Notes under the pieces: model-generated
What the model saw: only the letters and a program-made list of their open reading frames with translations
Database searches by the model: none
What the model was told of the DNA's origin: nothing
Source: Pararoseomonas baculiformis
GTDB lineage: Bacteria > Pseudomonadota > Alphaproteobacteria > Acetobacterales > Acetobacteraceae
Direction of reading: 5' to 3'
Assembly (NCBI RefSeq): GCF_017813395.1
Contig: NZ_JAGIZB010000007.1
Location: 1 to 64,000 of the forward strand
DNA length: 64,000 bases
In this document: piece after piece, positions 34,975 to 43,458 of the stretch
Layout: each line of letters begins with the position of its first letter
How positions within the stretch are numbered: the first letter of the stretch is position 1
Translations under genes and position numbers: made by a program

Positions 34975-35931
34975 TCAGGCAAAGCCGAAATCATCCCGGC
35001 TCAGTGCCCCGAGGCTGACATTGCTGAGGACGAGCGTGTTGCCCTGCCCGTCGCCGATCCAGGTGTCGCTCCCGACCTGCGCGGCGTTGGCCATGACCTG
35101 CTCGAAGCTGGAGAAGAGGGCGGAGGAGAAGATCACCGCATCCTCCGTGCCTGCGCCGGCCGCGAAGTCGCGGATCACGTCCACGCCGAAGCCGGGGTTG
35201 ACAACGAACAGGTCGCTGCCGCCTCCACCGATCAGGATGTCGTAGCCGGCGCCGCCCTGGATGACGTTCTGCCGGGCATTGCCGATGATCGTGTTGTCCC
35301 CTGCATTGCCGTAGCCATAGACCTGGATGCCATAGCTCATGTCCAGCCACTCGACATTGGTCGGCAGGGTGAAGTCGGCATAGGCATAGACGATATCGTA
35401 GCTTCCGGCCGCGATAGAGCCCTCGAAGACGACGTCCCGGGAATCATCGACCTCGTAGGAGTCATTGCCCAGGCCGCCGGCCATGGTGTCGATCCCGGCT
35501 CCGCCCAGCAGGACATCGTCACCCTCGCCGGCATCCAGAACGTCGTTGCCCGTGCCGCCATCCAGCAGGTCCAGCCCGGCGCCGCCGTTCAGATAATCGC
35601 CGCCGCTTCCGCCAAAGAGCCGGTCGTTCCCGGCACCACCATACAAGGTATCCCCGAACTCGAAGGGACCGCGGATCGAGACATGGCCGCCAAGGCCGAA
35701 CAGGGTGTCGTCGCCGCTCCCCCCGTCGATGAAGTCCGTCAGGTTGCTTCCGGTGATCACGTCGTTGCCGCGGCCGGCCTCCAGATAGATGCCAAACCCG
35801 TCGGATTCGAAAGTCTCGGGCTGGATGAAGCCCCAGTCGATGATGTCATCCCCGTCCAGGGTATAGATGACCCGGTCGATGTTGTTGAAGGCGCTCCGGT
35901 TGTCCGCGCCGTTCGTGCCGATCTGTGCCAT
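34975..35931 (-). CDS. RTX-type calcium-binding protein
   Basis: 318 residues. Several glycine/aspartate nonapeptide repeats of the G-G-x-G-x-D type between about residues 50-150 (GGSGDDTLFG, GGAGNDRLFG, GGTGNDVLDAG, GGAGIDTMAGG) and again near 220-245, which form a calcium-bound parallel beta-roll. No N-terminal signal; the C-terminus ends LSRDDFGFA, acceptable as a type I secretion signal. No TolC/HlyBD genes nearby. No enzymatic domain is seen, so a surface or biofilm role is the default guess. The end lies 10 nt past the repeat AGCGCCCGGGCGCT. Confidence 0.88.
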   Translation of the reverse strand: MAQIGTNGADNRSAFNNIDRVIYTLDGDDIIDWGFIQPETFESDGFGIYLEAGRGNDVITGSNLTDFIDGGSGDDTLFGLGGHVSIRGPFEFGDTLYGGAGNDRLFGGSGGDYLNGGAGLDLLDGGTGNDVLDAGEGDDVLLGGAGIDTMAGGLGNDSYEVDDSRDVVFEGSIAAGSYDIVYAYADFTLPTNVEWLDMSYGIQVYGYGNAGDNTIIGNARQNVIQGGAGYDILIGGGGSDLFVVNPGFGVDVIRDFAAGAGTEDAVIFSSALFSSFEQVMANAAQVGSDTWIGDGQGNTLVLSNVSLGALSRDDFGFA

Positions 35932-36016
35932 GGTGCTTCTCTCCCGTGCAGCCCGCCGGGATGGCGGGGTAATGCGGTGGTGCGGGGTTGCCGCACAGAG
36001 CCCTGGGCTGTGGCAT

Positions 36017-37867
36017 CTAACGGGGCGCCAAGGGCCAGAAATAGGCGATCAGCGGCACGCCCACGATCACCACGATGATCGAGAGCGGCAGGCCGAGCCG
36101 CGGGTAATCCCCGAAGCGGTAGCCGCCGGGGCCCATCACCAGCGTGTTACACTGGTGCCCGATGGGGGTGAGGAAATCGCAGGCCGCGCCCAGCGCCACT
36201 GCCATGAGGAAGGGATCGGGGTTCAGCCCCAGCTTCGAGGCCAGCGTGGCCGAGATGGGCCCCATGACCAGCACGGTCGCTGCGTTGTTCAGAAAGGGGG
36301 TGACAGCCATGGCCAGCACCATGGTGACGGCCAGGGCGGCCAGAGCGGGCAGCCCCTCCACCGCCCCGGTCAGCCAGCCCGCCAGCAGGTCGGTACCGCC
36401 GGTGTTCTGGATGGCGCCGCTCACGGGGATGAGGGCCGCCAGCAGCACCACAACAGGCCAGTCCACCGCCTCATACGCCTCCCGGGTCGTTATGACCCGG
36501 AACACGAAGAGCGCCACCACGGCGCCGAAGAAGGCCACCGCGATCGGCAGCATACCGAAGGCAACGAGCAGCATGGCGACGGCCAGCACGGCGAGCGGAA
36601 TCCAGGAGCGCCGCCCCTGGCCGAGCGCCATGCCGCGCTCCGCCAGCGGGAGCACGCGCAGCTCCCCGAGATTGTCCGGCATGGTAGCGGCCAGGCCCCG
36701 GAGAAGCACCACGTCGCCGACTCGCAGCCGGATCTGGGAAAGCTTGGTCCGGATCGCCTGCTCCCCGCGCCGGCTGACAGCCAGCAGGGAGACACCGTGG
36801 CGGCTGCGAAGGGTGAGCGCCGCCGGGGTGCGGCCGACCAGCGGGCTCTCACCGGTCACCACGCCCTCCACCACGCGCATGTCGTCCTCGTCCGTGTTCG
36901 GGTCGTCGGGCACGGGGGCGTCGCCCGCCAGCACCAGCCCGGCTTCCGCCACCAGCCGCTCCAGCTCCGCCGCCTCGCCCCGCAGCATCAAGCCTTCCCC
37001 GATGGCCAGGCGGCGCTCGGGCGAAGGCGCCTCGGAAGCCAGGGAGGTGATGGAGGGAAGTGCCGGCCGGCCTTCCACATCGGCCTCTACCAGCGCCGCT
37101 TCCTTGGGCGCCAGGATGGAGGAGACGCGGACCTCCCCTTCGGAGAGGGCCTCCAGTTCCGCAACCGTCATCCCGATCGCCGTGCCTTCCTCGGGCACGC
37201 GGGCCTCGACCGTGTACTGGCCGATGTTGAAGGCCGCCTCCATGGAGCTGGCCCCGCGCCGCCCGCCGGGCAGGAGGCGCCACCCCACGGCGAGGAAAAG
37301 CAGCGACACGACGCAGATCCCCAGGCCGACCGGCGTGTAGTCGAACATCCGGAAGGGCTCGCCCGTCAGCTCCTCCCGCACGCGGGACATGATGATGTTG
37401 GGCGAGGTGCCGACCAGCGTGACCACGCCGCCGACCATGGCGGCGAAGGCCATGGGCATGAGCAGCGCGGCGGGCGGGGTGCCGGTTCGCCGAGCAAGCT
37501 GGAAGGCCACCGGCATCAGGATAGCCAGGGCGCCCACATTCTTGGTGACCATGGCCAGGACCATGGTGGCGCCCGCCAGCACGGGTACCTGCACCGCCGC
37601 CGTCCGCAGCCGGGGCGTGACAGGGCGCATGATGGTCTCCACCGCGCCGGAACGGGCCACCGCGTGGCTGATGACCAGCGCGGCGGCGACGATCACCACC
37701 ACATCGTCGGAAAAGCCCTCAAAGGCCTTGTCGAGCGGAATGATGCCAAGGACCACGCCTCCGAGAAGGGCACCCAGGGCGACCGCGTCATAGGCGAAGC
37801 GCCCCCACAGGAAGAACCCGATGGTGACCGCCATCAAGGCGAAGGCCAGCCCTTGGTCGAGCGTCAT
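36017..37867 (-). CDS. SLC13/DASS family permease with two TrkA-C domains
   Basis: 616 residues. Two blocks of TM helices (about 1-195 and 395-616) flank a cytosolic region with two RCK_C/TrkA-C-like domains (about 205-290 and 300-390). NVGALAILMPVAFQLARR, GTSPNIIMSR and, in the second half, NNAATVLVMGPI and GHQCNTLVMGPGGY are the family's duplicated ion/substrate hairpins. Such proteins move sulfate, dicarboxylates or similar anions with sodium or protons; the substrate is not readable. A GC inverted repeat sits in the leader. Confidence 0.9.
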   Translation of the reverse strand: MTLDQGLAFALMAVTIGFFLWGRFAYDAVALGALLGGVVLGIIPLDKAFEGFSDDVVVIVAAALVISHAVARSGAVETIMRPVTPRLRTAAVQVPVLAGATMVLAMVTKNVGALAILMPVAFQLARRTGTPPAALLMPMAFAAMVGGVVTLVGTSPNIIMSRVREELTGEPFRMFDYTPVGLGICVVSLLFLAVGWRLLPGGRRGASSMEAAFNIGQYTVEARVPEEGTAIGMTVAELEALSEGEVRVSSILAPKEAALVEADVEGRPALPSITSLASEAPSPERRLAIGEGLMLRGEAAELERLVAEAGLVLAGDAPVPDDPNTDEDDMRVVEGVVTGESPLVGRTPAALTLRSRHGVSLLAVSRRGEQAIRTKLSQIRLRVGDVVLLRGLAATMPDNLGELRVLPLAERGMALGQGRRSWIPLAVLAVAMLLVAFGMLPIAVAFFGAVVALFVFRVITTREAYEAVDWPVVVLLAALIPVSGAIQNTGGTDLLAGWLTGAVEGLPALAALAVTMVLAMAVTPFLNNAATVLVMGPISATLASKLGLNPDPFLMAVALGAACDFLTPIGHQCNTLVMGPGGYRFGDYPRLGLPLSIIVVIVGVPLIAYFWPLAPR

Positions 37868-37882
37868 GCAACCGTCGATGTG

Positions 37883-37901
37883 ACGCCCGTGACCCGGGCG
37901 T
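37883..37901 (-). promoter_or_regulatory. Inverted repeat in the leader of the SLC13 permease
   Basis: Seven-base arms (ACGCCCG at 37883-37889 and CGGGCGT at 37895-37901) with a 5-nt spacer, centred about 25 nt upstream of the ATG at 37867. Could be an operator or an RNA hairpin controlling translation, since no ribosome site is visible in the 15 nt between it and the start. Confidence 0.3.
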
Positions 37902-37990
37902 TCCCCTGGTGCCGGCCCTGATCGGCCCGCTGCGGAGGGAAACCCGGAAGGGATGATGCTGGTTGCGGCGCCAGCAACATCCCTGTCATG

Positions 37991-38878
37991 TCAGGCGGTC
38001 GGGGCCTCCGCCCGGAGCATGCGGATGATGCCGGAAAAATCGGCCTCCGCCCCGCCTTCCTCGACGAAGCGGCGGTAGAGTTCCAGCGCGCGGGCGCCCA
38101 TGGGGGTGGCCGCCCCGGTCTCCCCGGCTGCCTGCTGCGCCAGGCCGAGATCCTTCACCATCAGTGCCGCGGCGAAGCCCGGCTTGTAGTCCCGGTTCGC
38201 GGGGCTGCCCGGCACCGGCCCGGGCACGGGGCAATAGGTGGTGAGAGACCAGCACTGGCCGGAGGACTTCGAGGCCACCTCGAACAAGGCCTCATGCGAG
38301 AGGCCGAGCTTCTCGGCCAGGACGAAGGCCTCGCAGGTGCCGATCATGCTGATGGCCAGCAGCATGTTGTTGCACGCCTTCGCCGCCTGGCCGGCGCCCG
38401 CTTCGCCGCAATGCACCACGGTGCGGCCCATGGCGCGGAGGATGGGCTCGGCGCGCGCGAAGCCCTCATCCGGCCCGCCCGCCATGAAGGTCAGCGTCCC
38501 GGCCTCGGCGCCCATCACGCCGCCGGAAACCGGCGCATCGAGAAAGACGCGCCCGGTGGCGGCCGCCACCTCCCGCGCGGTCGCGACATCGATGGTGGAG
38601 CAATCCAGCAGGATGGCATCCGGCCGGGCCGCGGCGGCCATTCCGCCGGCCCCGAGCCAGGCCTCGCGCACATGCCGGCCCGCAGGGAGCATGGTGAGGA
38701 CGAAGTCTGCCCCGGCGGCGGCCTCGGCGGCCGATGCGGCGGGACGGGCGCCCTCCACCCGGCCCATCGCCTCGGCCGAGAGGTCGAAGACGGTGACCCC
38801 ATGGCCTGCCTTCACCAGGTTGCGCGCCATGGGGGCGCCCATATTGCCGAGTCCCACGAAGCCGATCTGGGCCACCAT
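37991..38878 (-). CDS. NAD(P)-dependent beta-hydroxyacid dehydrogenase (3-hydroxyisobutyrate dehydrogenase family)
   Basis: 295 residues. Rossmann motif GFVGLGNMGAPMARNL, substrate-binding DAPVSGGVMGAEAGTLT, and the catalytic Lys in GAGQAAKACNNML. Oxidises a 3-hydroxyacid such as 3-hydroxyisobutyrate, tartronate semialdehyde or a relative; the substrate cannot be set. A GGAGG stretch lies immediately before the ATG at 38878; an in-frame ATG at 38887 is an alternative. Divergent from a Bug-type binding protein, which may deliver the organic acid it consumes (inference). Confidence 0.92.
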   Translation of the reverse strand: MVAQIGFVGLGNMGAPMARNLVKAGHGVTVFDLSAEAMGRVEGARPAASAAEAAAGADFVLTMLPAGRHVREAWLGAGGMAAAARPDAILLDCSTIDVATAREVAAATGRVFLDAPVSGGVMGAEAGTLTFMAGGPDEGFARAEPILRAMGRTVVHCGEAGAGQAAKACNNMLLAISMIGTCEAFVLAEKLGLSHEALFEVASKSSGQCWSLTTYCPVPGPVPGSPANRDYKPGFAAALMVKDLGLAQQAAGETGAATPMGARALELYRRFVEEGGAEADFSGIIRMLRAEAPTA

Positions 38879-39024
38879 TTCCTCCATGCCTGTCGGGCCG
38901 GAGGCTAGGACGGTGCCCCGCCTGGGTCCACGGGGCCGGGGCAGCCCGCCCGGCCCGGTTTCACTTTCCCTCGGGCGGCAGAACTCCAATACTGCGGGCG
39001 AGGAAACAGTTCAGGGAAAATCCC

Positions 39025-39984
39025 ATGCTCGTCACCCGCCGCCATGCCCTTGGCCTGGGCGCTGCCGCTCTCGCCACGCCAGCCCTTGCGCAGAGAAGCT
39101 TTCCCGACAAGGCGATCCGCATGCTGGTGCCCTGGGCGCCCGGCGGCACCACGGATGTGCAGATGCGCGCCGTGTGCGAACAGGCCGGCAAGCGGCTCGG
39201 CCAGCCCGTGGTGGTGGAGAACAAGCCCGGTGCGGGCGGCATCCTCGGCGCCCAGGCGCTGCTGAACGAGCGGCCGGACGGCTACACCCTGTCGCAGATG
39301 CCGATCAGCGTGTTCCGCGTGCCCTTCATGGCGCAGCGCCCGCCCTTCGATCCGCTAAACGACTTCACCTACATCTCCCATCTCACCGGCTACCTGTTCG
39401 GCGTGGTGGTGAAGGCGGACGCGCCCTGGCCCGACTTCAAGTCCTTCCTGGCGGATGCGAAGGCCAATCCGGGCAAGTTCAACTACGGCACGCCCGGCGT
39501 CGGCACCTCGCTGCACATCACGATGGAGCAGATCGCCGGCAAGCAGGAAATCAACTGGGTGCATGTGCCCTTCCGTGGCGTGGCGGAGAACATGCAGGCG
39601 CTGCTGGGCGGGCAGATCCATGCCACCGCGGACAGCTCCGGTTGGGCGCCGCTGGTGGAGGATGGAAGGCTTCGCCTTCTCGTCACCTGGGGGCCGGAGC
39701 GCGCCAAGCGCTTCCCCAACGTGCCCACGCTGAAGGAGTTGGGGATCGATATCGTCTCCACCTCGCCTTATGGCATCGCGGGGCCGAAGGGGATGGATCC
39801 CGCCGTGGTGCGCACGATCGATGCTGCCTTCAAGGAAGCGATCACCGATCCCGCGCACATGGCCGTGCTGGACAAGTTCGACATGCCGCCGATGCATATG
39901 GGGCCGGAGGCCTATACCGCCTTCGTTCGCAAGTCCGTGGAGGAGGAGTCTGCCATGATCCGCCGCATGGGACTGCGGATGTAG
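39025..39984 (+). CDS. Tripartite tricarboxylate transporter substrate-binding protein (Bug/TctC)
   Basis: 319 residues. Signal peptide MLVTRRHALGLGAAALATPALAQ in outline, cut near residue 23. Loops IRMLVPWAPGGTTDVQ, VENKPGAGGILGAQ, ERPDGYTLS and HVPFRGVAENMQ mark the family. Divergent from the hydroxyacid dehydrogenase by 146 nt. No TctA/TctB genes nearby, like the other three copies in this window, and sequence differences between the four indicate separate ligands rather than recent duplication. Confidence 0.93.
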   Translation: MLVTRRHALGLGAAALATPALAQRSFPDKAIRMLVPWAPGGTTDVQMRAVCEQAGKRLGQPVVVENKPGAGGILGAQALLNERPDGYTLSQMPISVFRVPFMAQRPPFDPLNDFTYISHLTGYLFGVVVKADAPWPDFKSFLADAKANPGKFNYGTPGVGTSLHITMEQIAGKQEINWVHVPFRGVAENMQALLGGQIHATADSSGWAPLVEDGRLRLLVTWGPERAKRFPNVPTLKELGIDIVSTSPYGIAGPKGMDPAVVRTIDAAFKEAITDPAHMAVLDKFDMPPMHMGPEAYTAFVRKSVEEESAMIRRMGLRM

Positions 39985-39998
39985 GCGCCGCGCGGAGA

Positions 39999-41594
39999 TC
40001 AGGCCGGGATCAGTTCCGGCCGCCCTGCCTCCACCACGAAATGCGCCCGGTCCTCCAGCGGGGCACCGGGGCGCGACACATAGGGCACGGCGCGGAACCA
40101 AGTCTGCATCCGTCGCTCATCGGCCTGATGGAGCGTGTAGCCGCGCCGCGCATTGAAGAAGCGGATATGCGGGTTTCGCTCCAGCGCACGCTGGCCGGTC
40201 GCGCTCGTCTCGCCGCCGTCGCCGGCGGATGAGATGGAGGAGGCAATGAATTCCACGCCGAGGGCCGGCCCCTCCCGGTCGTAATCCGGCCGCAGCGTGC
40301 CGGCCCAGGCCGTGTGCACGTCGCCCGTGAGCACCACGAGATTCGCCACCCGTGCCTCCCACACATGGTTCAGCAACCGGGCACGGGCGGCGGGATAGGC
40401 ATCCCACTTGTCCATGTCGTAGCGCGGCGTCTCGTCCCCGTTCGCGCCGCCGACATCGCGGCGCATCACCGGCACCTGCTGCGCAAGGATGCTCCACACG
40501 GCCTCCGCGCCTGCGAGGCGTCGGAAAAGCCAGGATTCCTGCTCCGGTCCCAGCACCTGCGCCGCGGGATTCAGAACGGCCTCGCAGACCGGCTTCACGA
40601 AGTCGCCGCAGGGCTGGTCGTCGCGATGGCTTCGCGTGTCGAGCACGGAGATGGAGGCCAGGGTGCCCCAGGCGATGCCGCGCCAGGCCGTGACCTCCGG
40701 GCCGCGCGGGATCTGCCCGCGGCGGACCGGCATGGCCTCGTACCAGGCCTGGAATGCGGCGGCCTTTCGCAGCGCTAGCACCTCCGGCCCGATGCCGGCC
40801 CGCGCGCTGATGGCCCCGGCCCAGTTGTTCTCCACCTCATGGTCATCGAAGGAGGTGATGAAGGGATGCGCGTGATGCGCCGCGCGGAGATCGGGATCGA
40901 GCTGGTAGAGCGCGTAGCGGCGGCGATAGGCCTCCAGCGTCTCCACGGGTGGCGAGTTGTGGCTGCGTATGGCGGGGAAGTTGCCGCTTCGCCCGGTATT
41001 GGCGCGTCCCTCGTAGATGTAGTCCCCATAATGGAAGACGAAGTCGATATCCTCCTCCGTCGCGGCATGGCGCCAGGCGGTATAAAGGCCCTGCTCGTAA
41101 TGCTGGCAGCCGGCGGAGATGAAGCGCATCCGCGCCGGGCGCGCGACAGGCGCAGGGGCGGTGCGCGTGCGGCCGACCGGGCTGGCCACGCCGCCGGCAT
41201 GGAAGCGGTAGTGATAGCGCGCCGCCGGGCGCAGCCCCGTAACCTCCACGCGCACGGAATGGTTCAGCTCGGGCCGGGCGAGCGCGGTGCCGCGTGCGGC
41301 GATGCGGGTGAAGCCCTCGTCCTCCGCCACCTCCCAGCCCAGTTCCAGCGCTTCGGGCGGAAGGCCGCCATCGCCCAGCGGATCCTGGGAGAGCTGGGTC
41401 CAGATCACCACCCCGTCCGGCCAGGGGTCACCCGAGGCAACGCCAAGGGGAAAGGGATCCGTGCGGAAGACTGGCATGGGTGCAACACGCTGGGCGAAGG
41501 CCGGGCGGGTGGCGGCCAGCGCCGCCATGGCCGTCGCGCCGCGCAGCAGCCCGCGCCGCGACAGGTCGAGAATATGCCGCGTGACGCTGTCCAT
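39999..41594 (-). CDS. phoD: Alkaline phosphatase D (PhoD) family phosphodiesterase/phosphatase
   Basis: 531 residues. Tat-type signal with SRRGLLRGATAM and cleavage after AFA near residue 35, so exported folded with metals. An N-terminal Fn3-like domain (FPLGVASGDPWPDGVVIWTQL) precedes the metallophosphatase core: SAGCQHYEQG (the Cys found in PhoD iron sites), FHYGDYIYEG, FDDHEVENNW and LTGDVHTAW. Secreted phosphatase for phosphate scavenging, typically induced by phosphate limitation; no PHO box was identified. It starts 14 nt downstream of the lrp-type gene's end on the same strand, so may be cotranscribed. Confidence 0.93.
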   Translation of the reverse strand: MDSVTRHILDLSRRGLLRGATAMAALAATRPAFAQRVAPMPVFRTDPFPLGVASGDPWPDGVVIWTQLSQDPLGDGGLPPEALELGWEVAEDEGFTRIAARGTALARPELNHSVRVEVTGLRPAARYHYRFHAGGVASPVGRTRTAPAPVARPARMRFISAGCQHYEQGLYTAWRHAATEEDIDFVFHYGDYIYEGRANTGRSGNFPAIRSHNSPPVETLEAYRRRYALYQLDPDLRAAHHAHPFITSFDDHEVENNWAGAISARAGIGPEVLALRKAAAFQAWYEAMPVRRGQIPRGPEVTAWRGIAWGTLASISVLDTRSHRDDQPCGDFVKPVCEAVLNPAAQVLGPEQESWLFRRLAGAEAVWSILAQQVPVMRRDVGGANGDETPRYDMDKWDAYPAARARLLNHVWEARVANLVVLTGDVHTAWAGTLRPDYDREGPALGVEFIASSISSAGDGGETSATGQRALERNPHIRFFNARRGYTLHQADERRMQTWFRAVPYVSRPGAPLEDRAHFVVEAGRPELIPA

Positions 41595-41608
41595 ATGACG
41601 TTCCCCGT

Positions 41609-42082
41609 TCAGACCGGAACCTCTCCCGGCGGCTTGAGGGCGGTCAAGACGAAGGAGGATTTCGTTTCCTTCACCCCGGGCATGCGGAGCAGCGCCTTCA
41701 TGGAAAATTCGGCATAGGCCTCGAAATCGGCCGCGAGGACATGGAGGAGGTAGTCCATCTCCCCGCTCATCGCATAGGCGGCGAGCACTTCAGGACGGGC
41801 GGAGAGTGCCTTCTGGAAGGCCTCCACCACCTCCTCGGCATGGCTGGAGAGGGCCACCATGACGAAGGCCTGGAGGGGAAGGCCCACCCGCGCCGGATCG
41901 AGCACGGCGGCGTAGCGCGCCACCACCCCCGTCTCCTCCAGCCGCCGAAGGCGCCTCTGGCAGGGGGTGGGGGAAAGCCCGACCTGCTCGGCCAGGGCCA
42001 CCACCGAGAGGCGGCCATCCCGCTGGAGGGCGCGCAGCATGCGCCGGTCGGTTGCATCCAGCGCAGGAGCGTTTTTCGCCAT
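41609..42082 (-). CDS. Lrp/AsnC family transcriptional regulator
   Basis: 157 residues. N-terminal winged helix-turn-helix (LDATDRRMLRALQRDGRLS ... LAEQVGLSPTPCQRRLRRLEE) and C-terminal RAM/ligand domain (VLAAYAMSGEMDYLLHVLAAD). Divergent from phhA across 117 nt, so a natural candidate to control phenylalanine hydroxylase in response to an aromatic amino acid. This is inference from position; the family commonly regulates the adjacent divergent gene. Confidence 0.93.
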   Translation of the reverse strand: MAKNAPALDATDRRMLRALQRDGRLSVVALAEQVGLSPTPCQRRLRRLEETGVVARYAAVLDPARVGLPLQAFVMVALSSHAEEVVEAFQKALSARPEVLAAYAMSGEMDYLLHVLAADFEAYAEFSMKALLRMPGVKETKSSFVLTALKPPGEVPV

Positions 42083-42199
42083 TCCTGGTCCTCCGGGTGG
42101 CGGATATCACTCCAACGGATCGATGCGCGTTGCAACTTCGCCGGTTTCCGCCTCCGCCGCCGCGATAGGCTTCCTGAAAACCGACAGGGAGACGGAACC

Positions 42200-43066
42200 A
42201 TGAACGGAAGCATGCAGCCCGCCGAGGGCATCATCGGCACCGCCAGCCTGCCCCAGGGCCTCCGCGGCGATTACGACCATGCCTTGGCGGATGGCACCCT
42301 GCCCGATGCGGTGCTGGCCCCGCGCAGCGCTTCCGACCACGCCACCTGGCGCACCCTGGTCGCGCGCCAACGCCGCATCTTCCCGGGCCGCGCCGCCTCG
42401 GCCTGGCTTGAGGGGCTGGACCGGCTGCGCTGCGACGAAGCCGTGCCGAGGCTGGAGGACGCCTCCGCCATCCTGCGGGCCGCCACGGGCTGGAGCCTTG
42501 TCCCCTGCCCCGGCCTTCTGCCCGACGCACAGTTTTTCGGCCTGCTGGCGACGCGCCGCTTTCCCGTGACGCATTGGATCCGCAGGCCGGAAGAGCTGGA
42601 CTACATCGTCGAGCCCGACATCTTCCACGATTTCCTCGGCCATGTTCCGCTGCTCACTCAGCCGGACTATGCGGAGTTCCTCGAAGCCTACGGGCATCTT
42701 GGCCTGCAGGCCGAGAAGCGTGGGCAGCTCGCGCCGCTCGCGCGCTTCTACTGGTTCATGGTGGAGTTCGGCCTGATCGCGGAACGCGAGGGGCTGCGCG
42801 CCTATGGCGCCGGCATTCTCTCCTCCCGCACGGAGACGCTGCACGCGCTGTCCGGCACGCCGCGGCGGCTGGAATTCGACATGGCGCGGGTGCTGCGCAG
42901 CACCTACCGCATCGATGACGTGCAGCCCGTGTACTTCGTCATCCGCGACTACGGCGAGCTTTTCGCCGCGATCGGGCAGGCACCGAAGCTGCTGGACGCG
43001 GCAGTCCGGGCCGATCCTATCCCGCCCGGCGGCCAGGGGCCGGACGACCGGGCGTGGCGGGGCTAG
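42200..43066 (+). CDS. phhA: Phenylalanine-4-hydroxylase
   Basis: 288 residues, monomeric bacterial-size aromatic amino acid hydroxylase. Converts phenylalanine to tyrosine with O2 and tetrahydropterin. Iron ligands visible: His143 and His148 in DIFHDFLGHVP and Glu189 in FMVEFGL. ARFYWFMVEFG and AYGAGILSS are typical. GAGACGGAACC precedes the ATG. The stop overlaps that of fliJ on the other strand in the palindrome CTAG. phhB is far away at 12688. Confidence 0.95.
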   Translation: MNGSMQPAEGIIGTASLPQGLRGDYDHALADGTLPDAVLAPRSASDHATWRTLVARQRRIFPGRAASAWLEGLDRLRCDEAVPRLEDASAILRAATGWSLVPCPGLLPDAQFFGLLATRRFPVTHWIRRPEELDYIVEPDIFHDFLGHVPLLTQPDYAEFLEAYGHLGLQAEKRGQLAPLARFYWFMVEFGLIAEREGLRAYGAGILSSRTETLHALSGTPRRLEFDMARVLRSTYRIDDVQPVYFVIRDYGELFAAIGQAPKLLDAAVRADPIPPGGQGPDDRAWRG

Positions 43067-43458
43067 GAGGTCAGGCGGCGCGCGCTGGCCTCGTCGAGCG
43101 CGCGCTGCTCCGCCCGCTGTCGCGCCCGGCGGGCCTCCGCCTTCCTCTGGGCTGCCAGGTTTTCCACCGTGCGTTCGGCCGCGCGTGCCGCGCCCAGAGC
43201 CTCCGCGGCGGCCTGCGCGCGTCCTTCGCCATCCACGGCGCGGCTCGCGGCGGCCTGGCGTTCGGCAAGGCCGCGCGGCAGCCAGGCGGCGTGATCCGGC
43301 CCGCCAAGCCGCGCCTCCTCGCGCAGCGCCTCCGACGCCGCCGCCACCTGGGCGATGGCGGCATCCCTGGCGGCGGCTTCCCTGGCGAGGTGATGCCGGG
43401 CCTGCATCACCTCCAGGCCCCGTAGCCGGGCGAGCACGGCCAGCGGATCCCGCCTCAT
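43063..43458 (-). CDS. fliJ: FliJ-like flagellar export chaperone
   Basis: 131 residues, almost wholly predicted coiled coil rich in Ala, Arg and Glu, e.g. REAAARDAAIAQVAAASEAL and RRARQRAEQRALDEASARR. No sequence motif proves FliJ, but size, coiled-coil nature and direct coupling to fliI (ATGA overlap) match the FliJ stalk that stimulates the export ATPase. Typical FliJ is about 140-150 residues. Confidence 0.75.
   Translation of the reverse strand: MRRDPLAVLARLRGLEVMQARHHLAREAAARDAAIAQVAAASEALREEARLGGPDHAAWLPRGLAERQAAASRAVDGEGRAQAAAEALGAARAAERTVENLAAQRKAEARRARQRAEQRALDEASARRLTS

Noticed and set aside
35867-37921. 684-codon plus-strand frame opposite the SLC13 permease
   Set aside because: His/Gln/Arg-rich without hydrophobic or domain pattern; the antisense product has intact duplicated SLC13 motifs.
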